Positions 35,395-44,556 of a stretch of 64,000 nucleotides of DNA are shown here, piece after piece. The first letter of the stretch is position 1. Every line of letters starts with the position of its first letter. The DNA comes from Tepidibacillus_B infernus (lineage in GTDB: Bacteria > Bacillota > Bacilli > Tepidibacillales > Tepidibacillaceae): assembly GCF_048898065.1 (NCBI RefSeq), contig NZ_JBLWFI010000001.1:930001-994000 (forward strand), written 5' to 3'. The position numbers were made by a program, and so were the translations under genes. A model generated the notes under the pieces. It worked only from the letters and a program-made list of their open reading frames with translations, searched no databases and was not told the DNA's origin.

Positions 35395-35445
35395 TGATAA
35401 GCACCTCCTATTCAGTTAGTGTTCGTCGAAATAGTAAAATCATAC

Positions 35446-35471
35446 AAAAAAAAAAGCCTGCTTGTGGCTTG
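35446..35471 (-). terminator. Terminator of the metallo-beta-lactamase-fold gene
   Basis: A 5-bp AAGCC/GGCTT stem with a seven-base loop is followed on the minus strand by more than ten T, upstream of ku. It is a short stem, so moderate strength. Confidence 0.55.
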
Positions 35472-35496
35472 TTTGCATTGATCAGTTAACCTAACC

Positions 35497-36351
35497 TCAA
35501 TAGTTAACTCTTTCTAATGAATAATTCGTTCCATTACTAAGGATTTGCACTTCTCCTTCTTTCTCTAAAATCATCACGTCCATCCAAGATTCGTTTAACC
35601 GTTCAAGGACATCCTCGCTTAATGCATAAAGTTCACGATCACTTGAGAAAATGATACCAACTTGGGCATCCACTTTTTCCAAAAATGTTGCATCAGATCC
35701 AGCAACCCCACCAAAATCACTGACCTTCAAAATTTCAGATTTTAACGGATAGCGTTCTAATAACCTTTGTTCTATTTCTTGATTGATATCGCTTGTAAAC
35801 AAGATTTGCACATCTTTATGGATTAATTGAAAAACAAGTGAATTCGCTTGAGGAGACAGAGAAAGAGGTTCGATTGGTGAAAGAACAACTATTTTTATAT
35901 TTTGATTGATCTGAATTTCATCCTGAGCTTTTATTTTTTTTATTTTTTTTTGGTAAGCAGAGGGAATTGGAAAAGTCGACGAGATTAATTCTGGAATATA
36001 GATAGATTGTATCGAATACTGGTTGAGAATCTGATTAAAACCTCCAAAGTGATCATCACTTGGATTGGTCAAGATCAAGCCCTTTAATTGCCCAACTCCA
36101 TGTTGATTTAACATTGTTAATAATTGTTCTGTACACTCAGGTGAACCCGTATCAATTAAATAAAATTCTCGATCTGAAAGTTGAATGAGAGTAGCTTCCC
36201 CCTGTTTTAGTGGTAAAAAAGAGACTAACATTTCATTAGGCTCAATCTCTATAAATTTGGCTGAAGGGACGGTTTTTTGATCTGGTAAACGAATATAAAT
36301 AAAAGCAAAAATAAAGAGGATAACAGTGAAGACTCTGATAGTGAATTGCAA
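35497..36351 (-). CDS. ComEC-tail-like metallo-beta-lactamase-fold protein, degenerate metal site
   Basis: About 284 residues from a TTG at 36351 that lies 8 bases after AAGG; the GTG at 36360 is part of that site. An N-terminal helix (FTIRVFTVILFIFAFIYI) is followed by a beta-lactamase-like domain resembling the ComEC C-terminus: FLPLKQGEATLIQL, FYLIDTGSPE, GLILTNPSDDHFGGFNQI, VQILFTSDI. Where functional enzymes have HxHxDH, this has NPSDDH, keeping only the last Asp-His. It may be extracytoplasmic and bind rather than cleave DNA or be a nuclease with an altered site. It lies between dinG and ku. Confidence 0.72.
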   Translation of the reverse strand: MQFTIRVFTVILFIFAFIYIRLPDQKTVPSAKFIEIEPNEMLVSFLPLKQGEATLIQLSDREFYLIDTGSPECTEQLLTMLNQHGVGQLKGLILTNPSDDHFGGFNQILNQYSIQSIYIPELISSTFPIPSAYQKKIKKIKAQDEIQINQNIKIVVLSPIEPLSLSPQANSLVFQLIHKDVQILFTSDINQEIEQRLLERYPLKSEILKVSDFGGVAGSDATFLEKVDAQVGIIFSSDRELYALSEDVLERLNESWMDVMILEKEGEVQILSNGTNYSLERVNY

Positions 36352-36412
36352 AACAATCACCTTCTAGTCAAAAAGAAATGTTACCCTCTATCTATATGAG
36401 TCAATACCAATT

Positions 36413-39232
36413 TTATTCCTTTTGCATCCAATCCTCAATAAACGCAATGATTTTTGTAAAGGGTTGATATTTAATATCGACTGGGGGTAATGACTTAATA
36501 AATGACTTCCCATAACGAGATTCAACTACCCTACGATCAAAGATAATGACAACACCCTTATCCTTTTTTGTCCTGATTAATCGTCCAAACCCCTGTTTGA
36601 ATCGAATAATAGCTTGAGGAACTGATAATTCCATAAACGGATTTTTATGATTCTCTTTTAATTTCTCTGTTTTTGCCTCATTGATCGGATGATTTGGTGG
36701 GGTAAAAGGTAAACGAACGATAACTAAGGCGCTTAGTGCCTCTCCTGGAACATCTACCCCTTCCCAAAAACTACTTGTCCCAAGCAAAATGGTATTCGGG
36801 TTCTCTGTAAACATCGTTGTTAGTTTAGAACGACTGTTGCTATCAATGCCATGACCTAAAACCTTTATTTGAAAAGGTGCTAGAATTTCTTTTAAGAGTG
36901 TATGAGTTCTTTGTAGCATCGAATGAGAAGTAAAGAGAACCAGAACTTTTCCACTTAGAGAAATCGCCACATCAGCGATATCTTTTGCCAAATGTTCGAT
37001 ATAAATATGTTCAGATACTTCTTGTATATTTGGGAAATCGCTGGGTATACAGACTAGTGCTTGTTTCTTGTAATGAAAGGGTGAATCTAGCTTTATTTTT
37101 TTTAAATCTTTATCATCAGCTTCAAACCCAAATTCCCTACTACTAAAGTTGAATGAGTCATTTACACTTAATGTTGCAGATGTGAATATCACACTTTCTT
37201 TCCTATCAAATAAGAATTCCTTCAGGTAGGACCCAACTTCAATCGGTGCCGCATATAAGTATGAGCTCAATCTTTTTCCACGACTTTCTGTTTCAACCCA
37301 AAATACCATTTCTTTATTTTGTAGATAATTCCATTCTGAAAAAGCAAACATCATTTCCTTTACCTCTTTTAGATATCCATTCAAATCAATAACCATGCTT
37401 TCTTCTGCTTCAACATGTTTCAATCGGCGCAAAACATCCTCAAGTAAATTGCTTAAGTCAGTAAGCTGAATATAAAGATTGTTCGCGATCTCCTGAATGG
37501 TGATCCAATTTTCTCGTTCTTTTATTTTGTCTGTAACTCTTAATGTCTTGCGACCACTCTCCTGAGCAGAAGCTTCTTTGTTCACAAAATCCCCAATCAT
37601 TGAAAAATAAAGTTGAAAATCATTTTCTATTCTTGGTAATAAAGAAATGATCTGGTTTTGAATAAAGTTGGCAATAGGAAAATAGTCTGGATTTTGCGAA
37701 TGAATCAAATCATTCATAAGCAAAACAAGAAAACCATTTTTGGCATCTTTATATAATCTTTGCAATAAACGGTTTACCACATATTGATTGACCTCAAATC
37801 CTAAATGTTTTGATGCCACTTCACTAAAATGATGAGCTTCGTCAATCACCAACCGTTGATAAGCAGGTAAAATCCGATGTTCAGCTTTTAAATCAGTTAA
37901 TAACAATGAATGATTTGTAATAATAAGATCAGCATTTTGAGCCTTTTGTTTTGCTTTATGATAAAAACACTGTCTAAACCAAGGGCATGAACGATTTAAA
38001 CATGAATCCGCATCGCTTTTCACTTGTTGCCAAAGATCACGTCCACTTAAAGATAAGTTAATTTCTTCAACATCGCCTGTTTCGGTTTGAGCAACCCATG
38101 TTAGCATCTGAGATAAATTTACAGACTGCTCTTTGTTTGGTTCTTCATATGGAAATTGATTTAGTTGAAGTTCAAACTTTCTTAAACATAAGTAATTATT
38201 TCGTCCTTTTAAAATCGTTGCCTTAAAATCAAAAGGTAAGGTTTTTTTTAGTAAGGGAATATCCCTTTGATATAACTGCTCTTGCAGGTTGATTGTATGA
38301 GTAACAATTACAATTTTTTCTTCATGTTGTTTTGCCCAAAAAATAGCAGGGATTAAATAGGCTAAAGATTTCCCAGTTCCAGTTCCTGCTTCGACCATTA
38401 AATGATATCCTTCCTCAAAAGCATTCATGACTTCTAAAGCCATTTGTTCCTGAGCAGGTCTTATTTCAAAATCAGGAAAACGTTCAGATAATAATCCATT
38501 TTTTTCAAATATAAGATCGAATGATAACTTAGTTGATTTTTCAGTAGGAATCCTAGAATTATCTATCTCTTCTTTTTTCAAGGCGATTTGATTGATCAAC
38601 TCATAATGCTCATCTTCAGAATAAAAACATATTTTTTGATGAGTCATTTCTTCTACGATTAGATACAAATCGTGGTGAGTGTTCTTTATCAATTCTTGTA
38701 AACGCTGGAGATAGGCCAATGGCATTTCTTTTAGGCGATTAAACAATTGTAAAAGTATAGTTGCTGTTGCATATGCATCAGCATCAGCACGGTGTGGTTG
38801 TTCATGAATAATCTCTAATTCCTGTGTCATCGAGTCTAACTTATAACTTTGCACCATTGGTAATAAAATCCTGGACATATCCAATGTATCGATAACAAGG
38901 CCAGAAAATGGGAGGTAGCCAAGTTGGTCTAGAGCATTTTGGATAAAAGCTAAGTCAAAAGGGGCATTGTGGGCAACAAAAACCGAACCTTCTAATAAAG
39001 AAAGCAGCTTTTGCATGACTTCATCGATTTTTGGTGCATTCTTAAGCATATCTTCATTGATTCCAGTTAAATCTTGGATATATGATGGAATTAATTTGTC
39101 GGTATATACAAAAGAAGAATAGGTTTGTTTGATTTTATCATCTTCTATTAAAACGGCACCAACTTGAATGATGGTATCCTTATCCGGCTGATTACCTGTT
39201 GTTTCTAAATCTATGACTATAAAGCGATTCAA
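36413..39232 (-). CDS. dinG: DinG-type DEAD-box helicase with N-terminal exonuclease domain
   Basis: About 939 residues from a TTG at 39232 (GAGG 8 bases upstream); the GTG at 39256 is upstream of that site. The N-terminus NRFIVIDLETTGN to HRADADAYAT is a DEDDh 3'-5' exonuclease. The helicase part has Walker A EAGTGTGKSLAYL, a four-cysteine Fe-S-type spacing in SCLNRSCPWFRQCFYHK, VIDEAHHFSEVA and the C-terminal FGRLIRTKKDKG. DinG resolves R-loops and damaged DNA; the Gram-positive version has the extra exonuclease. Its position next to birA matches B. subtilis. Confidence 0.93.
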   Translation of the reverse strand: MNRFIVIDLETTGNQPDKDTIIQVGAVLIEDDKIKQTYSSFVYTDKLIPSYIQDLTGINEDMLKNAPKIDEVMQKLLSLLEGSVFVAHNAPFDLAFIQNALDQLGYLPFSGLVIDTLDMSRILLPMVQSYKLDSMTQELEIIHEQPHRADADAYATATILLQLFNRLKEMPLAYLQRLQELIKNTHHDLYLIVEEMTHQKICFYSEDEHYELINQIALKKEEIDNSRIPTEKSTKLSFDLIFEKNGLLSERFPDFEIRPAQEQMALEVMNAFEEGYHLMVEAGTGTGKSLAYLIPAIFWAKQHEEKIVIVTHTINLQEQLYQRDIPLLKKTLPFDFKATILKGRNNYLCLRKFELQLNQFPYEEPNKEQSVNLSQMLTWVAQTETGDVEEINLSLSGRDLWQQVKSDADSCLNRSCPWFRQCFYHKAKQKAQNADLIITNHSLLLTDLKAEHRILPAYQRLVIDEAHHFSEVASKHLGFEVNQYVVNRLLQRLYKDAKNGFLVLLMNDLIHSQNPDYFPIANFIQNQIISLLPRIENDFQLYFSMIGDFVNKEASAQESGRKTLRVTDKIKERENWITIQEIANNLYIQLTDLSNLLEDVLRRLKHVEAEESMVIDLNGYLKEVKEMMFAFSEWNYLQNKEMVFWVETESRGKRLSSYLYAAPIEVGSYLKEFLFDRKESVIFTSATLSVNDSFNFSSREFGFEADDKDLKKIKLDSPFHYKKQALVCIPSDFPNIQEVSEHIYIEHLAKDIADVAISLSGKVLVLFTSHSMLQRTHTLLKEILAPFQIKVLGHGIDSNSRSKLTTMFTENPNTILLGTSSFWEGVDVPGEALSALVIVRLPFTPPNHPINEAKTEKLKENHKNPFMELSVPQAIIRFKQGFGRLIRTKKDKGVVIIFDRRVVESRYGKSFIKSLPPVDIKYQPFTKIIAFIEDWMQKE

Positions 39233-39308
39233 TTGTGTCACCTCTAACCTTTTCACGCATTCTTTTATACTATACTAGGAAATAAAGGATATGAAAAGGT
39301 GAAAGAAG

Positions 39309-39334
39309 AAAAAAGCCCAAAACAAAGGGCTTAT
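39309..39334 (-). terminator. Terminator upstream of dinG
   Basis: A 6-bp AAGCCC/GGGCTT stem with an 8-base loop and T tract on the minus strand sits just after the extended end of the TPR gene. Confidence 0.6.
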
Positions 39335-39397
39335 CTTTAATGAATCAACTTTAGCCAAGAATTTTTAGCTTCCTCCACATGGCCAAGTAAATAATGG

Positions 39398-40384
39398 TTA
39401 TAGCCTAAATAATAAAACCATTCCCGTCTCTTTATTCCCTTTTAACCATTCATTCTTGGCTAAGCCAAGCAAAGCTTCTGATTGAAAAGGTTCAAGTTCC
39501 AGCCATTTTTTATACCATTGTGTCGCCTGTTCGAAATGAAGTCGTTTTTCAAAATTAACGGCGATTTGTCGGACGATCATCGGTTGTTTGGCAATGGTAT
39601 ATGTTTTTTTTAGCCATTCAATCGCTTGGTCATATTCCCCTAATTTTTGATATGCTTTACCCAAATAAAATAAGACTTCCCAATCATTTGTATTGATTTG
39701 AGCCAATTCTTTCAAATAGGAAATGGATTCATGATAATGCTTAGTTTGATAGTAAAGCATTGCTAAATTAAAAATAGGTTCTGTCCAATTCTTCTTTAAT
39801 TCTATTGCTTTCTTAAAGTGATAAATTGCTTGTTCTTCATCACGTTCAAGACCATAGATCATCCCTAATAGATTATGTCCAAGAGAAAGAAGGTCTGGAT
39901 CATCTGAATATTTGAAAAGAATCAGAATTTCACGTTTGGAATAAGCGTATTCTTTCTTCTTAAAATAGGTCATTGCTGTATATAACCGAGCTAAATTAAA
40001 ATCAGGATATTTCTTCGTTGTTGTCTCAAGATGAAGTATAGCTTGATCGTACATCCATAAATCAAAGAAACCTATACCCTTTTGAAAAGTGATGAAATCC
40101 TCTTCATCAAGTTTTATGACGACTTCAGAATATTTTTCAGTCATCGTGTCAGTATCTTTCATTACATGAAGATCCATATCTAATAAACCATGATCTTTTT
40201 CGAACTGACGTATTTTTTCATTTAATTTTTTTAATTCTCCAGTAATCTCTTCACTCATCTCTTTGATCGATAAATATTTTTCTAATAAAGATAATTCTTC
40301 ATCTATGCTATTGGTAACCTCAAATTCTTTACCTAATCGATCCAATGTTTGAGTCATATGGGCAAATAGCTCATGGTGAATCAT
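39398..40384 (-). CDS. TPR repeat protein (3' end probably frameshifted)
   Basis: 328 readable residues with at least five tetratricopeptide repeats (for example DPDLLSLGHNLLGMIYGLER and WEVLFYLGKAYQKLGEYDQA) behind a ~90-residue helical start. The last codons (TGMVLLFRL) look wrong. A one-base shift near 39410-39430 continues as WFYYLGYNHYLLGHVEEAKN to a stop at 39337, a natural TPR ending. So the true protein probably has about 349 residues. It is in the leftward run birA-TPR-dinG and takes the place of panBCD in B. subtilis. Role unknown; TPRs mediate protein contacts. Confidence 0.82.
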   Translation of the reverse strand: MIHHELFAHMTQTLDRLGKEFEVTNSIDEELSLLEKYLSIKEMSEEITGELKKLNEKIRQFEKDHGLLDMDLHVMKDTDTMTEKYSEVVIKLDEEDFITFQKGIGFFDLWMYDQAILHLETTTKKYPDFNLARLYTAMTYFKKKEYAYSKREILILFKYSDDPDLLSLGHNLLGMIYGLERDEEQAIYHFKKAIELKKNWTEPIFNLAMLYYQTKHYHESISYLKELAQINTNDWEVLFYLGKAYQKLGEYDQAIEWLKKTYTIAKQPMIVRQIAVNFEKRLHFEQATQWYKKWLELEPFQSEALLGLAKNEWLKGNKETGMVLLFRL

Positions 40385-40452
40385 TAAATAGCCCTCCCTT
40401 CCTATCCACAGTGTTTGTCATAGATAGGAAGAATATACGACCCTAAACTGAT

Positions 40453-41412
40453 TTAGATGGTTATATCACCGGAAACAACTTTAATCATTTCTCCATTTTC
40501 TTTCTTAACGATTAAATATCCGTTCTCATCTACCCCATATATTTGACCATAAATAAAAGATGTTGATTGCGTAACAACGATAGGGGTTCCTTTCTTTAAT
40601 AAAAGTTGATTATATTCATCAAAAAAGGGTGCAAATCCTTTCTGATGAAATAGCTCATAGTTTTTTTCAAATTGTTCTAGGAATTTACATAGAATTTCAA
40701 TTCTTTTTGGATTCTGATTGATAAATTCTTCTAAAGATCCTGCTTTTTGTTTAAGTTCCAATGGATATTTGGTTTTATGCGTATTAATTCCAATTCCAAT
40801 GATCAAATAGTGAATCTGATCTTGCTCTCCATGCATCTCTGTAAGAATTCCTGCAATTTTTTTCTTTTCAAAATACAGATCATTTGGCCATTTAATTCGA
40901 ATATCAATTCCATATAAACTTCTTAATGCATTTGTAAGTATGATAGAGGCAAATAAAGTAATTTGAGGTGCTTCGTTATAACTAAAAGAGGGGCGTAATA
41001 GGATACTCATCCAAATCCCTTTTCCTTCGTTAGAAAACCAAGATCTTCCTAGTCTACCTTTTCCATTTGTTTGTTCATTCGCAATGACAATTGTTCCATG
41101 CTTAGCCCCTTGTCTAGCTAATTCATGTGCTTTAGTCTGGGTAGAATCGATTGATTTAAAATAGACAACGTTGCTCCCAAATATCTTTGTGTGACATTCT
41201 CTTTGGATGATCTCTGAAGAAATATCATCGGGTTCATTTAATAATCGATACCCTTTTTTTCTTACGGCTTCAAATTGGTAACCTTCCTTTTTTAACTCTT
41301 CAATTTGTTTCCAAATTGCTGTTCTTGAAATTTGCATTTGTTGACTTAGTTCTTCTCCGGAAATAAACTGGTGATTCGATTTTAAAAAAATTTCCCTTAG
41401 CTTTTCCCTCAT
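40453..41412 (-). CDS. birA: Biotin-protein ligase / biotin operon repressor
   Basis: 319 residues with an N-terminal helix-turn-helix (SGEELSQQMQISRTAIWKQIEEL) and a ligase domain with TNGKGRLGRSWFSNEGKGIW (ATP/biotin site) and IRIKWPNDLYFEKKKIAGIL. It biotinylates carboxylases and, through the HTH, can repress biotin genes. It overlaps cca by 4 bp, as in B. subtilis (cca-birA). Confidence 0.94.
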   Translation of the reverse strand: MREKLREIFLKSNHQFISGEELSQQMQISRTAIWKQIEELKKEGYQFEAVRKKGYRLLNEPDDISSEIIQRECHTKIFGSNVVYFKSIDSTQTKAHELARQGAKHGTIVIANEQTNGKGRLGRSWFSNEGKGIWMSILLRPSFSYNEAPQITLFASIILTNALRSLYGIDIRIKWPNDLYFEKKKIAGILTEMHGEQDQIHYLIIGIGINTHKTKYPLELKQKAGSLEEFINQNPKRIEILCKFLEQFEKNYELFHQKGFAPFFDEYNQLLLKKGTPIVVTQSTSFIYGQIYGVDENGYLIVKKENGEMIKVVSGDITI

Positions 41413-42635
41413 TTTTGATCCCCTTTTAATTCTAATGATTTCTTTAATAAGATCTTAGGATCGTTTAAAAGTTGGCCATATACCACCTGCTCAAAAAGCT
41501 CCTCTAAAAGTTCTCTTACCCAAGGCCCACCTGGGCGATTAAAGAATTGCAGAAGATCATTTCCTGTAATGGCTAAATCTTTTATTTTTCTTACCTTTAA
41601 ATCTTGATCTGTATAGAGTAGCTTTTGTTGCCAGTATAACCTTTCTTCTTCGCTGATCTGCCCTAACATCCAGGTCATTTCTATGGCTTTAGAACACGAT
41701 TGAAAATCTAATTCAACCAAGCAACGTTTAAGCTGAATCAGTTGTATTCCACCTTGCATCATAGTTAAGGCACTAAAGATTTTATTGATCTTTACTTGTT
41801 CTTTTTTAGAAAATTTCATTTCACTTAATAAAAACAACCGTTCCTCTTCCTTTAAAAAATAAAATATGATTACCCAGCGTAAGAGGACATCAGATGTTTT
41901 AGATAATAATTCAGATAATTCTTTAGGATATAAGCTTATAAAACGTGTATCCTTCAACCCTCGTATATATTGGATCAGGCCAAGTTCAAATAAACCCGAA
42001 ATTCCATATCCCGGGTTTTCTGAAGCCATTATCTTGTCCATTTCTGATTTAATTCTCTCCATTGCAATATATTGTAAGTAGGATCCAACCTCTAAGATGC
42101 CTTGTTTTGTTTCTTCCTCTATCTGAAATTGTAGTTGAGAAGCAAAGCGAATAGCTCTCATGATACGCAAAGGATCTTCGAGAAAACGGTCTTTTGGTTT
42201 ACCGACGCTAATAACCAACTTAGATTTAAGAGCGGCCTGTCCTTGGAATGGGTCAATTAATAGACCATTAACATCCATGGCCATAGCATTTATGGTAAAA
42301 TCCCTTCTCTTTAAATCTTCAACTAAACTAGAGACAAATTCAAGATGCGAAGGATGACGATAATCAAGGTACTGACCCTCCTTACGAAAGGTCGTAACTT
42401 CAAAAGGGACTCCTTCTTCAACGATCGTAACAGTGCCATGCTTCAATCCAGTTGGAATTGATTTAGGAAAAATCTGCATCACCTCTTCGGGTAAAGCATT
42501 TGTTGCGATATCGATGTCATGAATTTCCCTTCCTAAGAGAAGGTCTCTAACCATTCCGCCAACAAAGTATGCTTGATAGCTATTCGTGTTAAGTTGTTTT
42601 AATATTTTTCTTCCAACTTCAATCTTCTCCAACAT
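41409..42635 (-). CDS. cca: tRNA CCA nucleotidyltransferase
   Basis: 408 residues. The class II nucleotidyltransferase signature FVGGMVRDLLLGREIHDIDIAT is at the N-terminus, followed by KRRDFTINAMAMD and the helical tRNA-binding half. It adds the 3'-CCA end to tRNA. It abuts mgsA upstream (stop 42636, start 42635) and overlaps birA downstream. In B. subtilis bshB1 and bshA lie between mgsA and cca; here they are absent. Confidence 0.94.
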   Translation of the reverse strand: MLEKIEVGRKILKQLNTNSYQAYFVGGMVRDLLLGREIHDIDIATNALPEEVMQIFPKSIPTGLKHGTVTIVEEGVPFEVTTFRKEGQYLDYRHPSHLEFVSSLVEDLKRRDFTINAMAMDVNGLLIDPFQGQAALKSKLVISVGKPKDRFLEDPLRIMRAIRFASQLQFQIEEETKQGILEVGSYLQYIAMERIKSEMDKIMASENPGYGISGLFELGLIQYIRGLKDTRFISLYPKELSELLSKTSDVLLRWVIIFYFLKEEERLFLLSEMKFSKKEQVKINKIFSALTMMQGGIQLIQLKRCLVELDFQSCSKAIEMTWMLGQISEEERLYWQQKLLYTDQDLKVRKIKDLAITGNDLLQFFNRPGGPWVRELLEELFEQVVYGQLLNDPKILLKKSLELKGDQK

Positions 42636-43046
42636 TTATTCTCCTTTATACTTGTGTACAACCTCTCTCCAGGCAAAATCTCCTTTTTCCATCGCTTTAA
42701 CGAGGATTTCAGCAGTCGCAACATTTGTGGCAACAGGTATACCATAAACATCACATAAGCGTAATAGTGCAATAATATCAGGCTCATGGGGTTGAGCTGT
42801 AAGCGGATCTCTAAAGAAAATAATAAGATCCAACTCATTTTCCGCTACCATTGCACCGATTTGCTGATCTCCTCCCAAGGGACCAGATTGAAAACGATGA
42901 ATTTGCAAATTGGTTTGTTCTATAATCCTCTTTCCTGAAGTCCCTGTCGCATATAACTGATGTTTTGAAAAAATAATTTCATAGGCAATCATGAAATTTA
43001 CCAATTCATCTTTTTTACGGTCATGTGCTACTAAAGCAATTTTCAT
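42636..43046 (-). CDS. mgsA: Methylglyoxal synthase
   Basis: 136 residues, the family length. Key parts are IALVAHDRKKDELV at the N-terminus, ATGTSGKRI, RFQSGPLGGDQQIGAMV and FFRDPLTAQPHEPDI with the catalytic Asp and His region. It turns dihydroxyacetone phosphate into methylglyoxal, a bypass under phosphate limitation. It lies between dapB and cca, as in B. subtilis, 31 bp after dapB. Confidence 0.95.
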   Translation of the reverse strand: MKIALVAHDRKKDELVNFMIAYEIIFSKHQLYATGTSGKRIIEQTNLQIHRFQSGPLGGDQQIGAMVAENELDLIIFFRDPLTAQPHEPDIIALLRLCDVYGIPVATNVATAEILVKAMEKGDFAWREVVHKYKGE

Positions 43047-43077
43047 TTTTTTCTCCTCTATTCTTTTGATTTCTTGA

Positions 43078-43833
43078 CTAATCTAATAAATGTTCTAATC
43101 CATAAACTATGCCGCGTAAACTTTTTACTTTTTTAATGGCTAAATTCACTCCAGGCATAAAAGACTCTCGATGAATAGAATCATGACGAATGGTTAAAGT
43201 CTGACCTAAGTCACCAAAAATCACTTCTTGATGAGCAACCAGACCAGGAAGTCTTACACTGTGAATGCGAAAACCTGAATATTCCCCACCTCGTGCACCT
43301 TTTAAAACCTCTTTTTCATCAGGGTGACCTTGGTAAATTTTCTTTCTACTTTTGCTAATCAGTTCAGCTGTTTTTATTGCCGTACCCGATGGTGCATCAA
43401 GTTTTTGATTATGGTGCATTTCAATGATTTCAACATGGGGCATGTATTTTGCTGCGATTTCTGAAAATCTCATCATCAAAACGGCACCTATTGCAAAATT
43501 TGGGGCAATTAAACCACCAATGTCAAGCTCTTTCGCTAGCTTGTCCAAAGTTGAAATTTCCTCTTGAGAAAGCCCAGTGGTTCCAACGACTGGGCTAACC
43601 CCCATTTGCAATGCGATTTCTATATTTTTTTTAACAACATGTGGCGTTGTAAAATCAACATAGACATCTGGCCTTCCAGCAATGATTCCCTCTTCAAGCG
43701 TTCGATAACAATCAGATTCAGTTGGATCGACTCCGCCAACATATTCTAATTCCTCATCATTTAATACCATCTTGACTACCTCTTGACCCATCTTGCCATT
43801 CGCTCCAGCGACCATTACTTTCATTTTGCTCAT
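43078..43833 (-). CDS. dapB: 4-hydroxy-tetrahydrodipicolinate reductase
   Basis: 251 residues. It has the Rossmann GANGKMGQEV, GTTGLSQEE, and IEMHHNQKLDAPSGTA with the catalytic HH and lysine-binding region. It makes tetrahydrodipicolinate for lysine, peptidoglycan and dipicolinate (spores). It abuts the upstream TPR gene (stop 43834, start 43833), with GAGGGTGATTGA as ribosome binding site in the end of that gene. Confidence 0.96.
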   Translation of the reverse strand: MSKMKVMVAGANGKMGQEVVKMVLNDEELEYVGGVDPTESDCYRTLEEGIIAGRPDVYVDFTTPHVVKKNIEIALQMGVSPVVGTTGLSQEEISTLDKLAKELDIGGLIAPNFAIGAVLMMRFSEIAAKYMPHVEIIEMHHNQKLDAPSGTAIKTAELISKSRKKIYQGHPDEKEVLKGARGGEYSGFRIHSVRLPGLVAHQEVIFGDLGQTLTIRHDSIHRESFMPGVNLAIKKVKSLRGIVYGLEHLLD

Positions 43834-44340
43834 TCAATCACCCTCTTTGTACAATTTAGAATAATATTCACGTAGTTCTTTTGCTTGTTGATGAAATGGA
43901 TCTAATCCAAATACCATATTAAATTCCTTTATAGCTTGCGGTAGTCGTTGTTTTTCACCATAATAAATACCTAAGATAAGGTAAGCCTCAATATTTAAAG
44001 GATCCAGTGTTTTAGCTTGAATCAATATATTTTCAATTTCTTCTGTAAGTATCCCTTTTTTCATCAAATCTGCTGCAACCATGACTAGATTTTTGGCCTG
44101 TAAGATTTGAAGATGGTACCTATAGGTTAGGTTATACTGGAGTTCGCAAGCTTTTTTGGCTGCTTCTATTGCTTCTTTCATATCCCCATTTCTAGAGTAA
44201 GTGATAGATAATTTGTAATAATATGAAGCATTTGTTGGTTCACACCGAATGGCTTTATTAAAAGCATCAATCGCTTTTTGAAAATCATTTTGGAATATGG
44301 CATGATAGGCTTCTAAAAGATATTTTCTTCCTGAACTCAT
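43834..44340 (-). CDS. Small TPR protein
   Basis: 168 residues with about four TPRs (LEAYHAIFQNDFQKAIDAFNKA and NIEAYLILGIYYGEK are typical). Cytoplasmic. It is translationally coupled to dapB. No homologue stands at this spot in B. subtilis, and its role is unknown. Confidence 0.82.
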   Translation of the reverse strand: MSSGRKYLLEAYHAIFQNDFQKAIDAFNKAIRCEPTNASYYYKLSITYSRNGDMKEAIEAAKKACELQYNLTYRYHLQILQAKNLVMVAADLMKKGILTEEIENILIQAKTLDPLNIEAYLILGIYYGEKQRLPQAIKEFNMVFGLDPFHQQAKELREYYSKLYKEGD

Positions 44341-44496
44341 TTGCCTTCACACCTTTTTGCTAGCTGTAGCCCTTTGTATAAGATAATATATGACTGAAGC
44401 ACTAGTTCGGTGTATTCTAGTGTCCATTTCATCAATATTTTTAATAACGTTATCGTACCCAATTTTTTCTTATAAATCAATAGATATGGGAAATTC

Positions 44497-44539
44497 TTGC
44501 ATTTGACGAGAGATTATTTGTATAATGAGAATGATTTTG
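44497..44539 (+). promoter_or_regulatory. Promoter of the YitT-family gene with a Fur-like box
   Basis: TTGCAT (44497-44502), an 18-bp spacer, and TATAAT (44521-44526) form a sigma-A promoter. The 19 bases at 44521-44539, starting with the -10, match the Fur box GATAATGATAATCATTATC at 14 of 19 positions. Metal-dependent control is a guess from this match. Confidence 0.45.
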
Positions 44540-44556
44540 ACATGAGGAGTTGTCCT

